From Lentisphaera sp. (GTDB lineage: Bacteria > Verrucomicrobiota > Lentisphaeria > Victivallales > GWF2-50-93): a stretch of DNA of 7,351 nt. Under the pieces are notes generated by a model that had not been told where the DNA came from, searched no databases, and saw only the letters and a program-made list of their open reading frames with translations. The stretch spans positions 1-7,351 of the forward strand of contig DYMC01000119.1 of assembly GCA_020721745.1 (NCBI GenBank). Direction: 5' to 3'. The translations under genes were made by a program, and so were the position numbers. Position 1 is the stretch's first letter, and each line of letters opens with the position of its first letter. This document shows, piece after piece, positions 1-4,905 of the stretch.

Positions 1-27
1 CACTATAGTTTATCCTGTATTCTATTT

Positions 28-83
28 TCACAAGAGTTCCTCTCTTTAAATTTTTCAAACAAAGTTAAAATGAACTCTTGTGA
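28..83. repeat. 12-bp perfect inverted repeat with 32-bp AT-rich spacer
   Basis: Positions 28-39 (TCACAAGAGTTC) are the exact reverse complement of 72-83, separated by an AT-rich 32-bp spacer. On the plus strand the right arm is followed by CC and six T (86-91), so it could be a weak intrinsic terminator for a plus-strand gene lying left of the window. The stem is only 5/12 GC and the loop is long, which argues against a strong one. On the minus strand, the direction of pta, no T tract follows. A protein-binding site or the end of a small mobile element is also possible. The repeat is seen directly; its function is unknown. Confidence 0.6.
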
Positions 84-143
84 CCTTTTTTCCAGTCAGG
101 TCTCCAATTTGTTACGCGACTAAGTTATTTACAGTTCTGGACA

Positions 144-1151
144 CTAGATCGCCTGGCAGACGGTGACTGCCGCCACTCCGACAATGTCGTCGTCCGAGCA
201 ACCACGGGACAGATCGTTGACTGGCTTCGCAAGTCCCTGCAGGATAGGGCCGTATGCCGCCGCTCCGGCGAGGCGTTCGGTCAGCTTGTAGGCGATATTG
301 CCCGCTCCGAGATCGGGGAAAACGAGGACATTGGCTGCACCCTTTATCGGGCTATCCGCGCATTTCTTCGCGGCGACACCGGGCACGAGCGCGGCATCGG
401 CCTGCAGCTCGCCATCAATTACCGCATCCAAGCCCATCGCCTTTGCCTTCTCCTTCGCGATTTGAGTCGCCTTCACGACCTTGTCCACGTCCTCGTGCTG
501 TGCGCTGCCCCTGGTGGAGAAGGACAGGAATGCGATTTTGGGCTGGACGCCGAGGATGGCCTTGCATGACAATGCCGATGCGAGGGCGATGTCCGCGAGC
601 TGCTCCGAGTCCGGAGCCGGATTCACGCCGCAGTCGGCGTAGATCAAGGTTCCGTCTCCGGAAGGGGTGGGCTTCGCCAGGTCCATTATGAAGCAGCTGC
701 TGCCGGTCTTTATCCCCTCCTTCGTGCCGATCACGGTGAATGCGGCGCGGAGCATGTCCGGCGTGGAGGCTATGCTTCCGGCGACCATTCCGTCGCAGAG
801 CCCCTGGCGGACCATCATCGCCCCGAAGAAGAGCCTGCTCTTCATGTATTCGGCGGCGAGTTCCATGGTCATGTTCTTCTTCCTGCGAATTTCGCAAAGG
901 ACACCGCAGTAGTCCTTCATAAGGGGCGAAGCCAGGTGGTCAACGGCCTTGAAGGAATGGGACTTCATCCCTGCGGCCTCCAGCGACTTCTTTATCTCTT
1001 CCGCAGTTCCAAGCACGAAGACTTCGGATGCGATTTTCTTCTGGAGAATCTTCTCCGCCGCCTTCACGACCCTGGGGTCATGCCCCTCCGGAAGAACGAT
1101 TTTCTTTTTGGCTGCGACACAGTTCCCGATCAGTTTCTCGATGATAGCCAT
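144..1151 (-). CDS. pta: Phosphate acetyltransferase (phosphotransacetylase)
   Basis: This 335-residue cytosolic enzyme interconverts acetyl-CoA plus phosphate and acetyl phosphate plus CoA, linking acetyl-CoA to acetate metabolism and, with acetate kinase, to ATP formation. The length is that of the short, single-domain Pta class (about 330 residues) without the N-terminal regulatory domains of the long E. coli type. The whole chain matches the PTA/PTB fold: VLPEGHDPRV near residue 20, SGDGTLIYADCGVNP in the middle, AFLSFSTRGSA, then VNDLSRGCSDDDIV at the C-terminus. There S315, R316 and D322 align by position with the catalytic Ser309/Arg310/Asp316 known from the Methanosarcina enzyme. The start is firm: AAGGAG lies 8 nt upstream (complement of 1160-1165). 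No ackA is in the window. The gene lies 75 bp downstream of the kinase gene on the same strand, so co-transcription is possible, although the gap is AT-rich enough (complement of 1166-1180) to hold a promoter. Confidence 0.95.
   Translation of the reverse strand: MAIIEKLIGNCVAAKKKIVLPEGHDPRVVKAAEKILQKKIASEVFVLGTAEEIKKSLEAAGMKSHSFKAVDHLASPLMKDYCGVLCEIRRKKNMTMELAAEYMKSRLFFGAMMVRQGLCDGMVAGSIASTPDMLRAAFTVIGTKEGIKTGSSCFIMDLAKPTPSGDGTLIYADCGVNPAPDSEQLADIALASALSCKAILGVQPKIAFLSFSTRGSAQHEDVDKVVKATQIAKEKAKAMGLDAVIDGELQADAALVPGVAAKKCADSPIKGAANVLVFPDLGAGNIAYKLTERLAGAAAYGPILQGLAKPVNDLSRGCSDDDIVGVAAVTVCQAI
884..896. repeat. GCGA-N3-TCGC interrupted palindrome, copy 1 (in pta)
   Basis: TGCGA-ATT-TCGCA, arms of 5 bp around a 3-bp centre, inside pta (codons for Cys-Glu-Ile-Arg). 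It is one of six copies of the 11-bp core in this window and the only one read in a different codon phase from the rest. Confidence 0.6.
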
Positions 1152-1226
1152 CTGTCCTGCTCCTTAGTTTTATATTTATGATTCCATGATTTCGCTGCCG
1201 GGTCTTGAAGACAAGCCGTTGCGGGC

Positions 1227-2747
1227 CTACTCGACATTCTCCTCGGCCTTTTTCCTCTTGAGATAGTCCAGGGCGCGCGATATCTCCTTTTGGAGCTCCT
1301 TCGCGAACTGCCCCTTCCGGGCGTATTCCTCCCAAAGCGAGATTGCGCTGTTCCACTTCTTCCCGGTCTCGAACTCGTATGATTTTCTCTTGAGGCCGTC
1401 AAGATCGGCCTGAACTTTCGCCACCCTCTCGTTCTTCTTCAGTTCGACGGCCCGTTGATTTATCTTGTCTATCTCATTCTTTGCAAGCTGCTGATATTTG
1501 GCTACACCAGCCTTCCTGACCAGCTCGAAGTTGGCCACCGCCTCGCGGAAATGCTCGGGCTCAGGGTTGGACGCATAGAAATTTGATGCCTTGATGAAAA
1601 ATTGTTTCGCCCTCTCCTCCTTCGCCTCGGCCAAACTCTTGCGGAACACATAGTAGGCTCCAAGAAGCACGATAGCGAAAAGTATTGCGAAGATCGCAAG
1701 ATGAAGTGGATTGGAGACGAGCAGCCCCCTCCCGGCTGGCTTCTTCGCGGGATGCGGGCCCGGTGGCGATGGTTCGGCAGATTTCCTGTTTCCCGCATTC
1801 TCGTCGAGAACCAACTGCATCTCCGCTATCAGGTCGTCCCAGGAGGAAAACCTCTTCTCCTTGTCCTTCGCCATCATCCTCATTATCAGCTCCGCGCAGC
1901 CGGATGAAATCCCGGGGAGCACTTCACGCGGATCGGGGACCGGGGAGCTCAGATGATGCGCAACCACGGTCATTCCGGTCTCCCCCGGATATGGCGTCTT
2001 GCCGGTCACTATGTGGAAGAGGCTTGCGCCCAGGGAGTACATGTCGGCCCGGAAGTCAACGCCCTTCTCCGCCCTTGCCTGCTCGGGGCTGATGTATTGC
2101 GGCGAACCAACCATCATCCCGGCCATCGTGAGTTCCGCATCCTCCCCCTGCAGCTTCTTCGATATGCCGAGATCCATCAGCTTCACCTCCCGATCGGGGG
2201 TCAGCATGATGTTAGCAGGCTTGATGTCCCGGTGCAGAAGCCGGTGCTTGTTCCATACATACTTGAGAGCAGCCGCCACGTCCAGGCAGATGCGTATAGC
2301 CTCTTCCTCCGAAAAACGCCTCCCCTCGTCCAGAAGCCTCTTGAGGTCGCTCCCGTCCACAAACGACATTGCGAAAAAATAAGTCTCCCCGTCGGCGCCA
2401 GCCTCGATCGCCCTCACAATGTTCGGGTGCTCGATCTGGGCCAGTGTCCTCACCTCGCGGAAGAACCTCTCCAGATAGGTCTTGTCCGAGGAAAGCTCGT
2501 TCTGGAGTATCTTCAGCGCGACTGTCCTCTGCATCGCCACCTGTTCGGCCGTATAGACCTCCCCCATTCCCCCGATACCTATCCTCCTGCCGATTATGTA
2601 GCCGCCGACGCGCGCCCCCTTCTTGAAGGCCGGGGACGGGGCGGACATCTGCTTGCCGCAGGACGTGCAGGAAAAGGTGGATTCTGGATTGTCGTCGTCC
2701 CACTCGAACTCGGAATTGCAAAATGGACAAGAGTATTTGTTCTTCAT
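1227..2747 (-). CDS. Membrane-anchored Hanks-type Ser/Thr protein kinase with N-terminal zinc ribbon
   Basis: A 506-residue protein predicted to phosphorylate Ser/Thr residues of unknown targets at the inner face of the membrane. Residues 7-30 hold two CxxC pairs (C7/C10, C27/C30), a zinc-ribbon signature. The kinase domain (about 50-312) has a glycine loop GIGGMGEVY (57-65), ATP-anchoring K79, helix-C E98, catalytic loop HRDIKPAN (172-179, with D174 and N179), metal-binding D192 in DLG (DLG rather than DFG is common in bacterial kinases), SPEQ (220-223) at the APE position and D235. All catalytic residues are present, so it should be active. A proline-rich linker (326-337) leads to one transmembrane helix (about 348-368). 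The 138-residue C-terminal part is charged and helical, with TPR-like stretches (FREAVANFELV, WNSAISLWEEYA), and would lie outside the cytoplasm. Start: GAGG lies 9 nt upstream. The gene is divergent from argG and runs toward pta. The ligand and substrates cannot be told from sequence. Confidence 0.93.
   Translation of the reverse strand: MKNKYSCPFCNSEFEWDDDNPESTFSCTSCGKQMSAPSPAFKKGARVGGYIIGRRIGIGGMGEVYTAEQVAMQRTVALKILQNELSSDKTYLERFFREVRTLAQIEHPNIVRAIEAGADGETYFFAMSFVDGSDLKRLLDEGRRFSEEEAIRICLDVAAALKYVWNKHRLLHRDIKPANIMLTPDREVKLMDLGISKKLQGEDAELTMAGMMVGSPQYISPEQARAEKGVDFRADMYSLGASLFHIVTGKTPYPGETGMTVVAHHLSSPVPDPREVLPGISSGCAELIMRMMAKDKEKRFSSWDDLIAEMQLVLDENAGNRKSAEPSPPGPHPAKKPAGRGLLVSNPLHLAIFAILFAIVLLGAYYVFRKSLAEAKEERAKQFFIKASNFYASNPEPEHFREAVANFELVRKAGVAKYQQLAKNEIDKINQRAVELKKNERVAKVQADLDGLKRKSYEFETGKKWNSAISLWEEYARKGQFAKELQKEISRALDYLKRKKAEENVE
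1685..1699. repeat. GCGA-N3-TCGC interrupted palindrome, copy 2 (in kinase)
   Basis: TTGCGA-AGA-TCGCAA, 6-bp arms around a 3-bp centre. It falls in the codons for the transmembrane helix of the kinase (Ala-Ile-Phe-Ala). Confidence 0.6.
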
Positions 2748-2801
2748 CTGGTCTGGCCTCTCGATAATGCCTGCGGCGGAGCCGGTCTCGCTATATTCCG
2801 T

Positions 2802-2830
2802 AATCTAGCCCGCTTTGCACCCGGGGTCAA
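2802..2830 (-). promoter_or_regulatory. Candidate sigma70-type promoter for the kinase (and possibly pta)
   Basis: Read on the minus strand: TTGACC (2830-2825; 5/6 match to TTGACA), a 17-bp spacer, then TAGATT (2807-2802; 4/6 match to TATAAT). Transcription would start near 2795, about 47 nt before the kinase ATG. The spacing is ideal and the position is right. The -10 box has the same sequence as the one proposed for argG on the other strand. No experiment supports it. Confidence 0.45.
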
Positions 2831-2904
2831 GCCGCTCTTCCAAGATGCGCTGCGCCGGCGACCCGGGGATATCCCCCGCACGGGGAAGTGAAAACTCCTC
2901 GACG

Positions 2905-2932
2905 TTGAAAAACTCCGTCCCGGTGTTAGATT
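2905..2932 (+). promoter_or_regulatory. Candidate extended -10 promoter for argG
   Basis: TTGAAA (2905-2910; 5/6), 16-bp spacer, TAGATT (2927-2932; 4/6), preceded by TG at 2924-2925, which forms an extended -10 (TGnTAGATT). The start point would be near 2939, giving a leader of about 26 nt. This promoter lies inside the open frame that continues upstream of argG, which supports the downstream translation start. I see no ARG-box-like palindrome over it. Confidence 0.42.
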
Positions 2933-2951
2933 CCGGAAATCAAAACAAAAT

Positions 2952-2955
2952 GGAG
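2952..2955 (+). promoter_or_regulatory. Ribosome binding site fixing the argG start
   Basis: GGAG ends 9 nt before the ATG at 2965. The alternative in-frame ATGs at 2950, 2956 and 2959 either overlap this site or lie too close to it, and they have no other Shine-Dalgarno sequence upstream. Confidence 0.6.
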
Positions 2956-2964
2956 ATGATGAAG

Positions 2965-4164
2965 ATGAAAGTAGTCGTCGCTTATTCCGGCGGGCTCGAC
3001 ACCTCGGTGATAGTCAAATGGGTGAAGGAGACATACAAGGCCGAAGTCGTCGCATTCTGCGCCGACCTCGGGCAGGAAGAGGAGCTCGACGGCCTCGAAG
3101 AGAAGGCTGTGAAGACTGGCGCATCGAAATGCTACATAAAAGATCTGAGGGAGGAGTTCGCCCGCGACTTCATATTTCCCGCATTCCAGGCAAACGCCAT
3201 CTACGAGGGCAGCTACCTGCTGGGCACCTCCATAGCCAGGCCCCTCATCGCGAAGCATCTGGTGAAGATCGCGGAGGCCGAGAAGGCCGATGCCATCTGC
3301 CACGGAGCCACCGGCAAGGGCAACGACCAGGTCAGATTCGAGCTTACATCATATGCCCTGAATCCAAGGATAAAGATCATCGCCCCCTGGCGCGAATGGA
3401 AGTTCAAGTCCAGGACAGACCTCATCAACTACGCCAGAAAGCACAAGATACCGGTCACAGTCTCGGCGGCAAAACCGTACAGCATGGACAGGAACCTCCT
3501 GCACATCAGCTTCGAGGGGGGAATACTGGAGGATCCCTGGGCCGAGGCCCCGGAGGACATGAGCGTGCTCACCCTGCCGCTCTCGAAGGCGGCCGACACG
3601 CCCGAGACGACAACCCTTTCCTTCGAAAGGGGAATTCCTGTCAAGCTCGACGGCAAGAAGCTCTCGCCGGCGAAAATGATGAAAGCCCTCAACATGGCCG
3701 GCGCGAGACACGGGATAGGCAGAGTGGACATCGTCGAGAACAGATTCGTCGGCATGAAATCAAGAGGTGTATACGAGACCCCCGGAGGCACAATACTCCA
3801 CACCGCGCACAGGGCGATGGAGAGCATCACCATGGACCGCGAAGTCATGCACCTGCGCGACAGCTGGGTTCCATATTACGCCAAGCTAGTCTACAACGGA
3901 TTCTGGTTCGCCCCGGAAAGGGAAATGCTCCAGACAGCAATCACGGAAAGCCAGAAATTCGTCACCGGCGACGTGAAGCTGAAGCTCTTCAAGGGAAATT
4001 GCAGAGTCGCGGCGCGGCGCTCCCCATACAGCCTGTACGACGCGAAAATCGCAAGCTTCGAGAAGGAGGACGTCTACAACCAGGCCGACGCCACCGGGTT
4101 CATAAAACTCAATGCGCTGCGCCTCAGAGTCCTCGCGAACAGCAGGCAGAGAAGAAAGGCATAG
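2965..4164 (+). CDS. argG: Argininosuccinate synthase
   Basis: This 399-residue cytosolic enzyme condenses citrulline and aspartate with ATP (to AMP and pyrophosphate) to give argininosuccinate, the penultimate step of arginine synthesis. The length fits the family (about 400 residues). The N-type ATP pyrophosphatase P-loop AYSGGLDTS is at residues 6-14. GATGKGNDQVRFE is at 114-126. Further family signatures follow: SMDRNLLHISFEGGILEDP, then VENRFVGMKSRGVYETPGG. An open frame extends 50 codons upstream to 2815, but the homologous part begins at MKVVVAYSGG. The chosen ATG has GGAG 9 nt upstream and a promoter-like sequence just before it. No argH or other arginine gene adjoins it in the window, and the gene appears to be transcribed alone. 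The toxin-antitoxin pair follows after 93 bp but has its own promoter. Confidence 0.95.
   Translation: MKVVVAYSGGLDTSVIVKWVKETYKAEVVAFCADLGQEEELDGLEEKAVKTGASKCYIKDLREEFARDFIFPAFQANAIYEGSYLLGTSIARPLIAKHLVKIAEAEKADAICHGATGKGNDQVRFELTSYALNPRIKIIAPWREWKFKSRTDLINYARKHKIPVTVSAAKPYSMDRNLLHISFEGGILEDPWAEAPEDMSVLTLPLSKAADTPETTTLSFERGIPVKLDGKKLSPAKMMKALNMAGARHGIGRVDIVENRFVGMKSRGVYETPGGTILHTAHRAMESITMDREVMHLRDSWVPYYAKLVYNGFWFAPEREMLQTAITESQKFVTGDVKLKLFKGNCRVAARRSPYSLYDAKIASFEKEDVYNQADATGFIKLNALRLRVLANSRQRRKA
4041..4053. repeat. GCGA-N3-TCGC interrupted palindrome, copy 3 (in argG)
   Basis: The core GCGA-AAA-TCGC is at 4042-4052 with 4-bp arms; the next base pair does not match (C/A). It lies in argG codons for Ala-Lys-Ile-Ala, the only copy in a plus-strand gene. 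Confidence 0.55.
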
Positions 4165-4192
4165 ACAGTCCAACAGACGACTCCTAAATTTG

Positions 4193-4213
4193 AACTTGTC
4201 AACCTGACAAGTT
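4193..4213. promoter_or_regulatory. 21-bp palindromic operator of the toxin-antitoxin operon
   Basis: AACTTGTCA at 4193-4201 and TGACAAGTT at 4205-4213 are exact reverse complements around a 3-bp centre (ACC). The right arm overlaps the -35 box of the antitoxin promoter, so a bound repressor would block RNA polymerase. Phd/YefM-type antitoxins are known to bind short palindromes at their own promoters, alone or with the toxin, so autoregulation is the likely role. No T tract follows, so the sequence is not a convincing terminator for argG. Confidence 0.6.
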
Positions 4214-4232
4214 GGCCGCATCACCGTATATT
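4204..4232 (+). promoter_or_regulatory. Promoter of the toxin-antitoxin operon
   Basis: CTGACA (4204-4209; 5/6), 17-bp spacer, TATATT (4227-4232; 5/6). It is the best promoter match in the window. The start point would be near 4239, after the possible TTG start codon at 4231, which rules that codon out. Confidence 0.6.
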
Positions 4233-4245
4233 GCCGTCAAAAGAC

Positions 4246-4249
4246 AGGA
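4246..4249 (+). promoter_or_regulatory. Ribosome binding site of the antitoxin
   Basis: AGGA ends 8 nt before the ATG at 4258. It overlaps the in-frame ATG at 4249, so it favours 4258 over 4249. The ATG at 4267 has only a weak GAGA upstream. Confidence 0.45.
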
Positions 4250-4257
4250 TGGCTATT

Positions 4258-4497
4258 ATGAGAGACATGCAGGTGGCTGAGCTCAAGACCAATTTCTCCG
4301 ACGTACTGGAATTTGTCCGCAAAGGAGGAAAGGTCGCCATCAACTACGGCAGGAGCAGAAAAAAACTCGCCGTCATCATACCGTATCGGGAATATCACGG
4401 TGCGAAAAAGCGCCGGATTGGTGTCATGGAGAACCGCGCAACCTACAGCATCAAGAAGAATTTCACAATCTCGGACAATGATTTTCTATCCTCATGA
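4258..4497 (+). CDS. Phd/YefM-family antitoxin
   Basis: A 79-residue protein expected to bind and neutralise the PIN-domain toxin encoded next to it and to repress their shared promoter. The N-terminal half has the Phd/YefM fold pattern: QVAELKTNFSDVLEFVRKG (residues 5-23), then KVAINYGRSRKKLAVIIPY (25-43), the usual strand-turn-strand ending at a proline. The basic C-terminal part (about 50-79, ending KKNFTISDNDFLSS) resembles the flexible toxin-wrapping tail of antitoxins paired with PIN toxins, which typically ends in a short F-x-I-x-D-D-F-like motif. Its stop codon overlaps the toxin start (ATGA, 4494-4497), a sign of translational coupling. GC is about 48 %, lower than in argG. The start could also be 4267. 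Confidence 0.85.
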   Translation: MRDMQVAELKTNFSDVLEFVRKGGKVAINYGRSRKKLAVIIPYREYHGAKKRRIGVMENRATYSIKKNFTISDNDFLSS

Positions 4498-4892
4498 ACT
4501 ATCTGCTCGACACGCACGCTCTGATATGGGCCACGCTCGACACTGGCATGCTTGGCAAATCCGCAAGGGGACTCATCCTCGCCCCCGGAAACGAAATACA
4601 AGTGAGCATCGTATCGTTCTGGGAAATATCGCTCAAGTATTCCACTGGCAGGCTTGATTTGAGAGGCATGAAGCCAGACGACTTTTCAAGAACATCATCT
4701 GAAATGGGCTTCCCCATCATGGGCTTGCAGGCTGAAACCGTCGCCAGCTCCTATAACTTGCCAAGACTTCACAACAAGGATCCATTCGACCGCCTCATAG
4801 CTTGGGAGGCGATAAAATCAAAGATCGTCCTGATATCGAACGACAAGGCCTTTGACGACTACCGCAGATTTGGTCTCCAAAGAGTCTGGTGA
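4494..4892 (+). CDS. PIN-domain toxin (VapC-like ribonuclease)
   Basis: A 132-residue PIN-domain protein, expected to be a magnesium-dependent endoribonuclease that stops translation when free of its antitoxin; PIN toxins of this kind commonly cut tRNA or rRNA. The acidic residues of the active site are visible: D6 in LLDTHALIW, E44 in SFWEISLK, D96 and D99 in KDPFDRLIAWEA, and D117 in SNDKAFDDY. The DTHALIW start, HNKDPFDRLI and the C-terminal VW are typical of the PIN subgroup that pairs with Phd-type antitoxins (COG3744 type). No strong Shine-Dalgarno sequence precedes it, so translation probably depends on the overlapping antitoxin gene. It appears complete. Its stop is 13 bp from the stop of the convergent PPC gene, leaving no room for separate terminators. 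GC over 4561-4860 is 50 % by hand count. The RNA target cannot be inferred. Confidence 0.9.
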   Translation: MNYLLDTHALIWATLDTGMLGKSARGLILAPGNEIQVSIVSFWEISLKYSTGRLDLRGMKPDDFSRTSSEMGFPIMGLQAETVASSYNLPRLHNKDPFDRLIAWEAIKSKIVLISNDKAFDDYRRFGLQRVW

Positions 4893-4905
4893 TGGCTCCT
4901 TCGGG

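Noticed and set aside
1202..1212. GTCTT-G-AAGAC palindrome between kinase and pta
   Set aside because: Only 5-bp arms with a 1-bp centre; too short to form a hairpin and likely chance.
1953..2891. 312-codon open frame on the plus strand, antisense to the kinase
   Set aside because: It is the complement of the kinase domain; the translated sequence has no family motif, and the kinase motifs on the minus strand are complete.
2815..2964. 50-codon N-terminal extension of argG
   Set aside because: The family starts at MKVVVAYSGG. The extension covers both candidate promoters, and GGAG is correctly spaced for the ATG at 2965.
4231..4257. TTG start at 4231 or ATG at 4249 for the antitoxin
   Set aside because: The TTG lies within and next to the -10 box, before the likely transcription start. 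The ATG at 4249 overlaps the Shine-Dalgarno sequence that serves 4258.
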